The notes: a model not told the origin generated them from the letters alone. Numbered from the stretch's first letter, positions 51,660 through 61,037 are shown. The stretch is DNA of 64,000 nt from Sphingopyxis sp. (GCA_017745175.1 JAGHZY010000021.1:1-64000), one strand, 5' to 3'. Numbers and translations: made by a program.

Positions 51660-51905
51660 CGCCAGAAGGTGACGGCTGCTGCACGTGCGATGATGAGAAA
51701 AAGGCCGTCGGACATCGTCGCAGCAAGTGGCAACGCAACGCCAGACCTTCAGGCGCCCGAGCATGATCTCTATGCGGTTACTTCATTGTCGTATTTGACG
51801 GGCTGGAGCCGGAATCTTTGACTTGGAATGTAGAGCTCAATGCCCTTTGCTTGCAGAGCGTCCTTGAACCAGTCTGCATCATAGCCGTGTCCGCCCCGAC
51901 AGTCA
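51660..51905 (-). pseudogene. IS5-type transposase remnant
   Basis: The minus strand holds GYDADWFKDALQAKGIELYIP, a hallmark segment of IS5/IS1182-like DDE transposases just after the second catalytic Asp, then a stop/frameshift, and in another frame RIEIMLGRLKVWRCVAT, the C-terminal catalytic Glu region. Both ends are lost, so it is an inactive scar. Confidence 0.75.
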
Positions 51906-52280
51906 TCGCGCTTTTGGCAGATCGTCAGCAGATCCGGTAGATGCAAGGCGCGTTTTTATCGAGCTTACAGACAACACACAGAAGGGGATGAGATCGATGT
52001 TCGAGGCGCAACGGGCCGATGGATTGAGCGTTTTGTAGCCCGTCGTTGAAGCGGTCGCTGCCGCCGGACGGGGGGCCGTGCGACCGTTTCGAAATACTGA
52101 TTGAATGTCCGCCGTTTGCCCATTCGCTCCTCGAAATTTTCCGAATGGACGGAATCGGACGTTCTCGAGATCGCGCGAACGTCCGAATACCCGTGCCCGA
52201 ACCAATGGCCGGAATGTCCAGTATCGGGCGCAAAGCGGCCAATATTCCAATTGGCAGAGAGCTCAAATCGCTATTTCTAG
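51906..52280. other. Non-coding stretch inside the decayed island
   Basis: About 375 nt with no recognisable protein or RNA. It is less GC-rich than the chromosome average and may be eroded mobile-element DNA. Confidence 0.4.
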
Positions 52281-52321
52281 CGAGTTATAATAAAGGTGTT
52301 CCCGGGAAGGCCGGGATGACG
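52281..52321 (-). repeat. Right copy of the 41-bp inverted repeat
   Basis: Reading the minus strand it begins CGTCATCCCGGC and ends TTATAACTCG, pairing with 49653-49693. The mismatches cluster in the middle, around the C-rich segment. Confidence 0.7.
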
Positions 52322-52345
52322 CGATGAGGTTTGCGGCTTGGCTTC

Positions 52346-53110
52346 CTACCCACCACTCGCCAGCGTCAAAAATACCGGCCGTTCGCCGCCGCCGTGCACC
52401 GCGATCTTCGCGCCGCTGACATAGGCAGCGTCGGCCGAGGCGAGGAAGCTCACTACCCCCGCAATGTCCGCGCCCTGAGCCATACGGCCGAGCGGCAGCA
52501 TCGCATCGATGCGCTTCATGCCCTCCTCGCCGCCATAATGATCCGCCGCCGCCTCGGTCGCGACCAGCCCGACGACGACCGCGTTGACGCGCACCTTCGG
52601 CCCCCATTCCATCGCGAGCGATTCGGTGAGGCTGAGCAGCCCCGCCTTCGCCGCGCCATAGACCGCGGTCCCCGGCGAGGGCCGCATCCCCGACACGCTC
52701 GCGATATTGACGATGGCGCCGCCCTCGGCCTGCGCCTGCATGATCCGGTTCGCCGCCTGCGCGACGTGGAGCGGTCCGAGCAGATTGAGCGCGAGAACGC
52801 GTTCGGAGAAACGCGGCGACGCGGTCGCGGCATCGGCCTCGGGCGAGCCGCCCGCATTGTTCACGACAAGGTCGAGCCGGCCATGTTGCGCCTCGATGCG
52901 ACCCACCATCGCCTGCACCTCGTCCGCCGACCGGACATCGCACGCCTCGAAGGTGGCGGCACGCCCCGCGCTCGACGGTAGCTCGGCAGGCGCATTGCGG
53001 CCGCAGATCACGACGTCGAGCCCGTCGGCGAGCAGGCGCTCGGCAATTGCGCGGCCGATGCCCTTGCCGCCACCCGTGACCAGTGCGACGCGCCCTTTTC
53101 CGTCCGTCAT
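52346..53110 (-). CDS. SDR dehydrogenase of the steroid ring cluster
   Basis: A 254-residue classical SDR: VTGGGKGIGRAIAERL, NNAGGSPEAD, catalytic Ser in NIASVSGMRPS and YGAAK. The C-terminal HGGGERPVFL resembles the SDR encoded divergently from echA20 in mycobacterial HIP clusters (the Rv3549c type, by memory). It is divergent from ipdA here too. It probably oxidises or reduces a hydroxyl/keto group on a steroid C/D-ring intermediate. ATG 53110 follows GGAGGCGGAC; another Met lies 4 codons upstream. Confidence 0.85.
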   Translation of the reverse strand: MTDGKGRVALVTGGGKGIGRAIAERLLADGLDVVICGRNAPAELPSSAGRAATFEACDVRSADEVQAMVGRIEAQHGRLDLVVNNAGGSPEADAATASPRFSERVLALNLLGPLHVAQAANRIMQAQAEGGAIVNIASVSGMRPSPGTAVYGAAKAGLLSLTESLAMEWGPKVRVNAVVVGLVATEAAADHYGGEEGMKRIDAMLPLGRMAQGADIAGVVSFLASADAAYVSGAKIAVHGGGERPVFLTLASGG

Positions 53111-53260
53111 GTCCGCCTCCATCCTTCGCCCGACCTCTTCGTTCCGGCGGCAAGAAAGTCTCCCCCCATATGGCGGTATCGGACCCGCCGCCAGACTCCC
53201 TAATCGGATCGGACAATGGCGGAGCACATGCCGCCCGTCGCATGATCGCTGGAGAGTGGG

Positions 53261-54136
53261 TTGAACAAGCAATTGACCATCGAGCAGTTCGTCGCCTCGC
53301 TGAAAAGCGGGATGACGATCGGAATCGCCGGCTGGGGCCCGCGCCGCAAGCCGATGGCGCTGGTACGCGCGATCCTGCGTTCGGACCTCAAGGACCTCAC
53401 CATCGTCGCCTATGGCGGCCCCGACGTCGGCATGCTGTGCGCCGCGGGCAAGGTGAAGAAGGTGATCTTCGGCTTTGTCTCGATGGATGCGATTCCCTTG
53501 GAGCCCTATTTCCGCAAGGCCCGCGAGACCGGCGGGCTCGACATTCTCGAACTCGACGAAGGGATGCTGCAATGGGGCCTCAAGGCCGCGGCCTTCCGCC
53601 TGCCCTTCCTGCCCACCCATGTCGGGCTCGGCACCGACGTGATGACGCACGGCGGGTTCAGGACCGTCCAGTCGCCCTATAACGACGGCGAAGTGCTGCT
53701 CGCCATGCCCGCGCTCAAGCTCGACGCGGCGCTGCTCCATGTCCATCGCGCCGACAGGCTCGGCAACATCCAGGCGCTTGGCCCCGACACCTATTATGAC
53801 GAATGGTTCGCGCGCGCCGCTGACCGGACCTTCGTTTCGACCGAGGAAATCGTCGACCGCATGGACGTGAGCTATCCTGACGATGCGCGCGCCAACATCG
53901 TCGAGCGCTGCTTCGTCCATGGCGTAATTGCAGCACCGCTCGGCGCACATCCGACCTCGATGCCGCCCTCCTATGGCTGGGACATGAAACATCTCAAATC
54001 CTACGCCGACAGCGCACACGAAGACGGCGGCTGGGACCGTTATCTTGCCGAGACGATCGGCGCCGACGAGGCGGGCTATCTGGGCCGCGTCGGCGGCAAG
54101 GATGCCGTATCCTCCCTCCCCCTTCCCATTTTCTGA
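53261..54136 (+). CDS. ipdA: COCHEA-CoA hydrolase alpha subunit, IpdA-like
   Basis: A 291-residue member of the class I CoA-transferase fold. The N-terminal LKSGMTIGIAGWGPRRKPMA and AILRSDLKDLTIVAYGGPD, and the LDEGMLQWGLKAAAFRLPF segment with Glu100, match mycobacterial IpdA closely as I remember it. With IpdB it opens the last ring of the cholesterol/steroid skeleton (COCHEA-CoA) by water addition rather than CoA transfer. Start TTG 53261 is supported by GGAGAG just upstream, since no ATG or GTG in frame fits. It begins an apparent operon running to the window end and is divergent from the SDR at 53110. Confidence 0.88.
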   Translation: MNKQLTIEQFVASLKSGMTIGIAGWGPRRKPMALVRAILRSDLKDLTIVAYGGPDVGMLCAAGKVKKVIFGFVSMDAIPLEPYFRKARETGGLDILELDEGMLQWGLKAAAFRLPFLPTHVGLGTDVMTHGGFRTVQSPYNDGEVLLAMPALKLDAALLHVHRADRLGNIQALGPDTYYDEWFARAADRTFVSTEEIVDRMDVSYPDDARANIVERCFVHGVIAAPLGAHPTSMPPSYGWDMKHLKSYADSAHEDGGWDRYLAETIGADEAGYLGRVGGKDAVSSLPLPIF

Positions 54137-54146
54137 GGCGGACGCC

Positions 54147-54947
54147 ATGACCACCGCACCCGAATTCACCCTTTGCGAACAGCTCATCGTCGCGGCGTCC
54201 GAGGCCTGGCGCGGCAATGGCGAACTCGTCGCGACCGGCATCGGCCCCGCGCCGCGCCTCGCCGCCGGCCTCGCCAAGCTGACGCACACCCCCGAACTGA
54301 TGATGACCGACGGCGAAGCCTGGCTGGTCGAGGATCCGGTGCCGCTCGGCCCGCGCGGTTACGATGATCGCAAGGCCGCGGGCTACCTTCCCTTCTCGCG
54401 CTTCTTCGACGCCGCGGTGTGGTCCGGCAAGCGCCACGCGATGGTGACGCCGAGCCAGATCGACCGCTTCGGGCAGACGAACATCTCCTACCTCGGCGGC
54501 ACCTATGAGCAGCCGAAGGTGCAGATGCTCGGCGCGCGCGGCTTTCCGGGCAACAGCATCTGCCACATCAATTCGATGTTCATTCCCCAGCATTCGAAGC
54601 GCGTCTTCGTCGAGGGCGAGGTCGATATGGTGTCGAGTGTCGGTTATAACCCGGCGCGCCGCACCCCCGGCGTCAATTTCAGCCGCGTCGACCTCAGACT
54701 GATCGTCACCGACCTCTGCGTCATGGATTTCGGCGGCAGGGACAATGCGATCCGTGTCGTCATGCTGCACCCCGGCGTGACCTTCGATCAGGTACAGGAC
54801 GCGACCGGCTTCGCGCTCGAAGCCGCAGACGAAATCAAAACCACCCCCGCCCCGACCGCCGAACAGCTCGCGATCATCGCGCGGCTCGACCCGCATGGTC
54901 TGCGCGCGGGCGTGATCAAGGACAACCCCGCGGGCAGGAGGAGCTGA
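54147..54947 (+). CDS. ipdB: COCHEA-CoA hydrolase beta subunit, IpdB-like
   Basis: A 266-residue partner of IpdA, 10 nt downstream. MMTDGEAWLVED, YLPFSRFFDAAVWSGKRHAMVTPSQIDRFGQTNIS and GARGFPGNSICHINSMF follow the IpdB pattern, and RVVMLHPGVTFDQVQDATGF is the conserved C-terminal CoA-transferase segment. It forms the second subunit of the ring-opening hydrolase in the cytoplasm. ATG 54147 follows GAGGCGG. Confidence 0.88.
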   Translation: MTTAPEFTLCEQLIVAASEAWRGNGELVATGIGPAPRLAAGLAKLTHTPELMMTDGEAWLVEDPVPLGPRGYDDRKAAGYLPFSRFFDAAVWSGKRHAMVTPSQIDRFGQTNISYLGGTYEQPKVQMLGARGFPGNSICHINSMFIPQHSKRVFVEGEVDMVSSVGYNPARRTPGVNFSRVDLRLIVTDLCVMDFGGRDNAIRVVMLHPGVTFDQVQDATGFALEAADEIKTTPAPTAEQLAIIARLDPHGLRAGVIKDNPAGRRS

Positions 54948-54950
54948 GCC

Positions 54951-55859
54951 ATGAGCGATCAGAATGACGGGCTGGTCCCGCCGGTCGACGAAACGCCGGT
55001 TTACGAAACCGACACGCCGGTCCTTTACGAGGCGGCCGACGGCATTGCGTGGGTGACGCTCAACCGCCCGCAATATCACAATGTCCAGAACAGCCAGATG
55101 ACCTATGCGCTCGACGACGCCTTCTTCCGCGCGGTCGACGACGATGCGGTCAAGGTCATCGTCCTCAAATCGGACGCCAAGCATTTCAGCGCCGGGCACG
55201 ACATCGGTACGCCCGGACGCGACTTCCACTCGCGCGTCGACCGCCGGCTGATGTGGTACGATCACTCGACGAAGGCAGGCGCCGAAAAGGCCTATGCCCG
55301 CGAGCATGAACAATATCTGGGCATGTGCAAAAGGTGGCGCGACATTCCCAAGCCCACGATCGCGCAGGTCCACGGCGGCTGCATCGCCGGCGGGCTGATG
55401 CTCGCGTGGGTGTGCGACCTCATCATCGCGTCGGACGACGCCTTTTTTCAGGACCCGGTGCTCCAGATGGGCTTTCCGGGGCTCGAATATTTCGCGCATT
55501 GCCACGAACTCAACGTCCGGCTCGCCAAGGAATTCCTGTTCCTCGGCGAGCGGATGAGCGCCCCGCGCGCGCGCGAAGCGGGGATGGTCAACCGCGTCGT
55601 GCCGCGCGCCGACCTCGCCGACGAGGTAAAGCGCGTGGCCGAACGGATCGCCGCGCAGCCGCGCCTCGCGCTGCAGCTCGCGAAGCAGGCGTGCAATCAT
55701 ATGGAGACGCTGGCGGGCAAGAACGCCGGAATCGACGCGGCGTTCGGCTATCATCATTTCGCGCACGCCAACAACAGCCTCGTCAAGGGCGACTATATCG
55801 CCGGGTTCGACGGCAAGAAGATGGCGGCGGCGAACAAGAAGGACGCCGGGGCGGACTGA
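54951..55859 (+). CDS. Crotonase-family protein of the steroid cluster
   Basis: A 302-residue crotonase-fold protein with an N-terminal extension of about 25 residues. WVTLNRPQYHNVQN, KHFSAGHDIGTPGRD (oxyanion) and GGCIAGGLMLAWVCDLIIAS are seen, then QDPVLQMGFPGLEYFAH. The first classical catalytic Glu is missing, and Asp (in FFQDP) sits where the second would be. It may hydrate, isomerise or hydrolyse a CoA thioester of a steroid-derived intermediate. It lies 3 nt after ipdB and overlaps ipdC by 1 nt. Confidence 0.85.
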   Translation: MSDQNDGLVPPVDETPVYETDTPVLYEAADGIAWVTLNRPQYHNVQNSQMTYALDDAFFRAVDDDAVKVIVLKSDAKHFSAGHDIGTPGRDFHSRVDRRLMWYDHSTKAGAEKAYAREHEQYLGMCKRWRDIPKPTIAQVHGGCIAGGLMLAWVCDLIIASDDAFFQDPVLQMGFPGLEYFAHCHELNVRLAKEFLFLGERMSAPRAREAGMVNRVVPRADLADEVKRVAERIAAQPRLALQLAKQACNHMETLAGKNAGIDAAFGYHHFAHANNSLVKGDYIAGFDGKKMAAANKKDAGAD

Positions 55860-56938
55860 TGGCCGATCCGCTCGCCACCATATTGACCGAACGGCTCGGC
55901 TGCCGGCTGCCGGTGATCCAGACCGCAATGGGCTGGATCGCGACGCCGGGGCTCGTAATCGCGTCGAGCGAGGCGGGTGCCTTCGGCTTTCTCGCAGGCG
56001 CTGTAATGCAGCCGGCCGAACTTGAGGCCGCGATCGTTGCGGTCAAGGCGGGTACGAAGCAGCCCTTCGGCGTCAATTTCCACATGTTCCAGCCCGGCGC
56101 GGCGGAGATTGTCGAGATCATCCTGAAGCACCGCGACCAGGTGCGCGCGGTCAGCTTCGGGCGCGGCCCCGATGCGAAGATGATCGGCCGCTTCAGGGAT
56201 GCGGGCATTCTCTGCGTGCCCACCGTCGGCGCGGTCAAACATGCGCAGAAGATGGTGCAACTCGGCGTCGACATGGTGACGGTGCAGGGCGGCGAAGGCG
56301 GCGGGCATACCGGATCGGTCGCCTCGACGATATTGCTGCCGCAAGTGCTCGACGCGGTGAAGGTGCCCGTGATCGCAGCGGGCGGCTTCGGCGACGGGCG
56401 CGGGCTCGCGGCGGCGCTGGCGTTCGGCGCGGTCGGCATCGCGATGGGCACGCGTTTTCTGATGACGCGCGAAAGCCCGATCCCCGAGCTGACCAAGGCA
56501 CGCTACGTCAAGGCGGGCACCGACGACATCCTCGTCTCGACCAAGGTCGATGGCCTGCCGCAGCGGATGATCAGGAATGCGCTGCTGAACCGGATCGAAC
56601 GTTCGAGCGGGATCGGCATCTGGCGCCGCGCGATCGAGAGCGGGCTCGCGATGAAGCGCAAGACCGGCGCCTCGTTCGGCGAACTGTTCAAGGCAGCAAA
56701 GGGCATGACCAGCCACGGCGGGCTGACGCTGCCGCAGGCGATGATGGCCGCCTCCGCGCCGATGCTGATCCAGAAGGCGGTGGTCGAAGGCGACCCCGAT
56801 CACGGGCTGATGGCGACGGGTCTCGTCGCCGGACGCCTCGACGATCTGCCGCGCTGCGCCGAGCTGCTCGGCGATCTCGAGCGCGACGCGCGCGCGCGCC
56901 TCGCCGCCCTTTCCTCTTCACCGCAAACGGGGGCCTGA
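55859..56938 (+). CDS. ipdC: Nitronate monooxygenase-like flavoprotein, IpdC-like
   Basis: A 359-residue FMN enzyme of the 2-nitropropane dioxygenase fold. VIQTAMGWIATPGLV at the start, the FMN/active-site loop GGEGGGHTGSV with its His, and IAAGGFGDGRGLAAALAFGA for phosphate binding. Its position between ipdAB and echA20 and its length match IpdC, which introduces a ring double bond in 5-hydroxy-HIC-CoA, rather than a true nitronate oxidase. ATG 55859 overlaps the preceding stop (TGATG). Confidence 0.87.
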   Translation: MADPLATILTERLGCRLPVIQTAMGWIATPGLVIASSEAGAFGFLAGAVMQPAELEAAIVAVKAGTKQPFGVNFHMFQPGAAEIVEIILKHRDQVRAVSFGRGPDAKMIGRFRDAGILCVPTVGAVKHAQKMVQLGVDMVTVQGGEGGGHTGSVASTILLPQVLDAVKVPVIAAGGFGDGRGLAAALAFGAVGIAMGTRFLMTRESPIPELTKARYVKAGTDDILVSTKVDGLPQRMIRNALLNRIERSSGIGIWRRAIESGLAMKRKTGASFGELFKAAKGMTSHGGLTLPQAMMAASAPMLIQKAVVEGDPDHGLMATGLVAGRLDDLPRCAELLGDLERDARARLAALSSSPQTGA

Positions 56939-56941
56939 CCC

Positions 56942-57697
56942 ATGCCGATCCATACCGAGATCAACGACCGCATCGCCGAGATCGTCTTCGACGTCCCGCC
57001 GGTCAACGCATTCGACAGCGCAACGTGGAACAGCCTGCCCGCGATCATCCGCGAGGCGGGGCAAAACCCCGAGGTCAATGTCGTGCTGATCCGCGCCGCC
57101 GAAAGCGCGCGCGGCTTCTGCGGCGGCGTCGACATCAAGGAGATGCAGGCGCATCCCGAGCGCATCACCCTGCTCAATCGCGGCAATTACCTGACCTTCA
57201 AGGCGGTGCGCGACTGCGAAGTGCCCGTCGTCGTCGCAGTCCATAAATTCGTGATCGGCGGCGGCATCGGCATCTGCGGCGCGAGCGACACGATCATCGC
57301 CGCCGACGACGCTTATTTCTCGCTGCCCGAGGTCGACCGCGGCGCGATGGGCGGCGCCTCGCACCTCTCGCGTATGCTGCCGCTGCACAAGGTGCGCGCG
57401 GCCTTCTTCACCGGCGGCAATATCCCGGTCGAGGAAGCCTACCGCCTCGGCGCGGTCGAAAAGGTCGTCCCGCGCGACGCGCTCGTCGGGGAAGCGCGCG
57501 CCTTTGCCAGCGTGATCGCGAGCAAGTCGCGCAAGGCGCTGGTGATCGCGAAGGAAGCGCTCAACGGGCTCGAAGAACGCGACGTCGATCGCGGCTATCG
57601 CTGGGAACAGGGCTTCACGCTCGAAATGTATATGCACGAAGACAGTCAGAAGTCGCGCGACGCCTTCGTCGAGACGGGCAAGGCGGCCGAATTCTGA
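56942..57697 (+). CDS. echA20: Steroid D-ring hydrolase, EchA20-like
   Basis: A 251-residue crotonase-fold protein. GFCGGVDIKEMQAHP, VHKFVIGGGIGICGASD and FSLPEVDRGAMGGASHLSRMLP, plus the C-terminal YRWEQGFTLEMYM, match mycobacterial EchA20 segment by segment as I recall it. EchA20 hydrolyses the D ring of the bicyclic HIP-derived CoA ester. It lies 3 nt after ipdC and overlaps the next gene by 1 nt. Confidence 0.88.
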   Translation: MPIHTEINDRIAEIVFDVPPVNAFDSATWNSLPAIIREAGQNPEVNVVLIRAAESARGFCGGVDIKEMQAHPERITLLNRGNYLTFKAVRDCEVPVVVAVHKFVIGGGIGICGASDTIIAADDAYFSLPEVDRGAMGGASHLSRMLPLHKVRAAFFTGGNIPVEEAYRLGAVEKVVPRDALVGEARAFASVIASKSRKALVIAKEALNGLEERDVDRGYRWEQGFTLEMYMHEDSQKSRDAFVETGKAAEF

Positions 57698-58848
57698 TGG
57701 ATCTCGCCTACACCCCCGAACAACAGGATTTCCGCGCCGAAGTACGCGCGTGGATGGAAACGAACGTCCCGAAGGAACCGCTGGTCACCTTGGAGCGCGA
57801 GGACGGCTATCACCAGCATGTCGAGTGGGAGCGCAAGCTCGCCAGCGGCAATTGGGGCATGGTGACCTGGCCCGAGGCCTATGGCGGGCGCGGGCTCGAC
57901 CTCATCCAGTGGCTGATCTTCGAGGAAGAATATTATCGCGCCGGCGCGCCGCTGCGCGTCAACCAGAACGGCATCTTCCTGCTCGGCCCGACCGTCATGG
58001 AATTCGGCACCGACGAACAGAAGGCGCGTTTCCTGACCCCGATGGCGAAGGGCGAGGTGATCTGGGCGCAGGCCTGGTCCGAACCCAATGCGGGATCGGA
58101 CATGGCGGCGATCACGTCGAAGGCGATCCGCGACGGCGACCATTATGTCATCTCGGGCCAAAAGACCTGGTCGAGCCGCGCGAGCTTTGCCGACTGGGGC
58201 TTTGGCCTGTTCCGCACCGACCCCGAATCCAAGCGCCACAAGGGGCTCAGCTTCATCCTGTTCGATCTCAATGCCCCCGGCGTCACGCGCCGGCCGATCC
58301 GCCAGCTCCACGGCGATCCGGGCTTTGCCGAACTCTTCTTCGACGAAGTGCGCGTGCCGGTGGCAAACCGCATCGCGGGCGAAGGCGAAGGCTGGAACGT
58401 CGCGATGGCGACCGCGGGCTTCGAGCGCGGGCTGATGCTGCGCTCGCCCGCACGCTTTCAGGCCGCCGCCGAACGCCTCGTCAGGTTGTTCCGCCAGCAT
58501 GAGGCGAAGGCCGCACCCGCCGTGCGCGAGCAGGTGATGCAGGCATGGATGGACGCGCAGGCCTATGCCTACAACACCTATGCCGTCGCGTCGAAGATTA
58601 TGGCGGGCGGGCATATCGGTGCCGAGGCGAGCCTCAACAAGATCTTCTGGTCCGAACTCGACCGCGCCGCGCACCGCACCGCGATGCAGATCCTCGGCGC
58701 CTCGGCCGAGCTCCGTCGCCTCGACGGCGGCACGCTCAACATGTGGCTCGAAGGCTATATCTTCTCGCTGTCGGGCCCGATCTACGCCGGGTCGAACGAG
58801 ATCCAGCGCAACATCATCGCCGAGCGGCTGCTCGGCCTGCCGAGGTAA
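57697..58848 (+). CDS. Acyl-CoA dehydrogenase, long subunit type (FadE30/31-like)
   Basis: A 383-residue FAD enzyme with full domains: an N-terminal helical domain (YTPEQQDFRAEVRAW), a middle beta domain (QAWSEPNAGSDMAA, GQKTWSSRASFADW) and a C-terminal helical domain ending YAGSNEIQRNIIAERLLGLPR. The form resembles acyl-CoA dehydrogenases that work on steroid CoA esters. The short dehydrogenase that follows 7 nt later is probably its heterotetramer partner, as in actinobacterial FadE pairs. Confidence 0.9.
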   Translation: MDLAYTPEQQDFRAEVRAWMETNVPKEPLVTLEREDGYHQHVEWERKLASGNWGMVTWPEAYGGRGLDLIQWLIFEEEYYRAGAPLRVNQNGIFLLGPTVMEFGTDEQKARFLTPMAKGEVIWAQAWSEPNAGSDMAAITSKAIRDGDHYVISGQKTWSSRASFADWGFGLFRTDPESKRHKGLSFILFDLNAPGVTRRPIRQLHGDPGFAELFFDEVRVPVANRIAGEGEGWNVAMATAGFERGLMLRSPARFQAAAERLVRLFRQHEAKAAPAVREQVMQAWMDAQAYAYNTYAVASKIMAGGHIGAEASLNKIFWSELDRAAHRTAMQILGASAELRRLDGGTLNMWLEGYIFSLSGPIYAGSNEIQRNIIAERLLGLPR

Positions 58849-58855
58849 GCGGGTC

Positions 58856-59869
58856 ATGGACTTCACGATCACCGAAGATCAGGCGACGCTGACGCAGGGT
58901 GTGCGCGACTATCTCGCCGGCGTCCACACGCCCGAAGTGCTGCGCGCGCTCGACGCCAGCGACAGCCGCCGTTCGCCTGACGTCTGGCAGGGGCTCGTCG
59001 AGATGGGCCTGCCCGGCCTGCTCGTTCCAGAGGCCGAAGGCGGGCTCGGCCTGTCACTGCTCGACGCGGTGCTGATCGCCGCCGAATTCGGCCGCGCGGG
59101 GGTCGCCGAACCGCTCGCCGAAACCGCGCTCGTCGCCGCGCCCCTGCTCGCCAAGGCGGGCGGACAGGAAGCATTGCTCACGGCGATTGCCGCCGGCGAG
59201 GCAAAGGTCGCGCTCCAGCATCCGGTCAATCCGTGGGTCGCCGACCTCGATGCCGCGAGCCATATCCTGTCGGTGAAGGACGGCGCGCTGCTGCTCGCCG
59301 AAAGGAGCGGCGGCGCCGAGCTGATCGACAGCGTCGACCCGCTCCGCCGTCTCTATGCGCCCGTTGCCGCTGCGGGCACTGCCGTCGGATCGGCCGACGC
59401 GCTGCTCGACCATGCGGCGCTGATCGCTGCGGCGCAGCTTGTCGGCGTCGCCGATGCGATGCTCGAACAGGCGACCGACTATACGAAGAACCGCAGCCAG
59501 TTCGGCCAGCCGATCGGCAGCTTTCAGGCGGTCAAGCATCACCTCGCGACCGCGGTGGTGAAGATCGAGTTCGCCAAGCCGGTGATCCAGCGCGCCGCCA
59601 TCGCCCTGCAGGAAAACGCTGCCAGCGCACCGGTCCACATCAGCCATGCCAAGCTCGCCGCCGCCGACGCGGCATGGGCGATGAGCGAGACCGCGATCCA
59701 GACGCATGGCGCGATGGGCTATACCTACGAGGTCGACCTGCATTTCTGGATGAAGCGCGCATGGGCGCTCGCCGGCGCATGGGGCGACCGCGCCTTCCAT
59801 CTCGCGCGCATCGACGCCGCCGTCATCGGCGGCGCGCTGCCGATCGGCCCCGGCCACAGCTTCGCATAA
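58856..59869 (+). CDS. Acyl-CoA dehydrogenase, short subunit type
   Basis: A 337-residue acyl-CoA dehydrogenase with a reduced middle domain. DFTITEDQATLTQGVRDYL starts it, and NRSQFGQPIGSFQAVKHHLA and IQTHGAMGYTYEVDLHFWMKRA are the C-terminal FAD/CoA contacts. Short partners of this kind form alpha2beta2 complexes with full-length partners in steroid catabolism. The spacing to the preceding dehydrogenase (7 nt) supports a pair. Confidence 0.9.
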   Translation: MDFTITEDQATLTQGVRDYLAGVHTPEVLRALDASDSRRSPDVWQGLVEMGLPGLLVPEAEGGLGLSLLDAVLIAAEFGRAGVAEPLAETALVAAPLLAKAGGQEALLTAIAAGEAKVALQHPVNPWVADLDAASHILSVKDGALLLAERSGGAELIDSVDPLRRLYAPVAAAGTAVGSADALLDHAALIAAAQLVGVADAMLEQATDYTKNRSQFGQPIGSFQAVKHHLATAVVKIEFAKPVIQRAAIALQENAASAPVHISHAKLAAADAAWAMSETAIQTHGAMGYTYEVDLHFWMKRAWALAGAWGDRAFHLARIDAAVIGGALPIGPGHSFA

Positions 59870-59880
59870 GGAACAGGAAC

Positions 59881-61032
59881 ATGGCTGAAGCCTATATCAT
59901 CGACGCCGTCCGCACCCCGATCGGGCGCAAGAAAGGCAGCCTCGCCGCCGTCCACCCCGCCGACCTCGCCGCACACCCGATCAAGGCGCTCGTCGAGCGC
60001 ACCGGGATCGACGCTAATCTGGTCGACGATGTCGTCTGGGGTTGCTGCGACACGATCGGCCCGCAGGCGGGCGACATCGGCCGCACCGCGTGGCTCGTCG
60101 CGGGGCTTCCCGAACATGTCCCCGGCACGACGATCGACCGCCAGTGCGGATCGTCGCAGCAAGCGGTGCACTTCGCCGCGCAAGGCGTGATGAGCGGGAC
60201 GCAGGATCTGGTCGTCGCGGGCGGCAGCCAGGCGATGAACACCATCCCGATTTCGGCGGCGATGGTTGCGGGGCAGGCCTATGGCTTCGACAGCCCGTTC
60301 ATCGGCGCCCGAGGCTGGGACGCACGCTACGGCGCGCAAGAGATCAACCAGATCAAGTCGGCCGAGATGATCGCGAACAAGTGGCAGATCACCCGCGCCG
60401 CGATGGAAGAATTCGCAACAGAATCCCACCGCCGCGCGCAAGCCGCCATCGACAATGGCTGGTTCAAGGCCGAGATCGCGCCCTTCGAAGGGCTGGAGCA
60501 GGACGAAACCGTCCGCCCCCAGACGACCCCCGAAGGGCTCGCGACGCTGAAGACCGTCAACGAAGGCGGTGTGATCACCGCGGGCATCGCGAGCCAGAAT
60601 TGCGACGGCGCCGCGGCGCTGCTGATCGCGAGCGAAGCCGCGGTGAAGGCGCATGGGCTGAAGCCCCGCGCACGTATCCATCATCTGTCGGTCCGCGCCG
60701 ACAATCCGGTGTGGATGCTCACCGGCCCGATTCCCGCGACGAAATATGCGCTCGAAAAGGCGGGTATGACGGTGGACGACATCGACCTGTTCGAATGCAA
60801 TGAAGCGTTCGCAAGCATCCCGATGGCGTGGATGCAGGAACTCGGCGTCAGCCATGAAAAGGTCAATGTGCAGGGCGGCGCGATCGCGCTCGGCCATCCG
60901 ATCGGCGCGACCGGCGCGCGCCTGATGACCACCCTGCTTGGCGCGCTCGAACGCACCGGCGGTCGCTATGGCCTCCAGACCATGTGCGAAGGCGGCGGCC
61001 AGGCCAACGTCACCATCATCGAAAGGCTGTAA
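59881..61032 (+). CDS. fadA6: Thiolase (acetyl-CoA acetyltransferase), FadA6-like
   Basis: A 383-residue thiolase with all catalytic residues: Cys89 in TIDRQCGSSQQAVH, His in ALGHPIGATGAR and Cys in CEGGGQANVTI. Segments such as IIDAVRTPIGRKKGS, LTGPIPATKYALEKAG and RYGLQTMCEGGG match FadA6 of the mycobacterial HIP cluster. It splits a beta-ketoacyl-CoA after ring opening, giving an acetyl- or propionyl-CoA unit. ATG 59881 is 11 nt after the preceding stop. Confidence 0.9.
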   Translation: MAEAYIIDAVRTPIGRKKGSLAAVHPADLAAHPIKALVERTGIDANLVDDVVWGCCDTIGPQAGDIGRTAWLVAGLPEHVPGTTIDRQCGSSQQAVHFAAQGVMSGTQDLVVAGGSQAMNTIPISAAMVAGQAYGFDSPFIGARGWDARYGAQEINQIKSAEMIANKWQITRAAMEEFATESHRRAQAAIDNGWFKAEIAPFEGLEQDETVRPQTTPEGLATLKTVNEGGVITAGIASQNCDGAAALLIASEAAVKAHGLKPRARIHHLSVRADNPVWMLTGPIPATKYALEKAGMTVDDIDLFECNEAFASIPMAWMQELGVSHEKVNVQGGAIALGHPIGATGARLMTTLLGALERTGGRYGLQTMCEGGGQANVTIIERL

Positions 61033-61037
61033 GACCA

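Noticed and set aside
52046-52327. 93-codon frame in the right part of the island
   Set aside because: No ribosome-binding site, no motif, and it runs into the inverted repeat.
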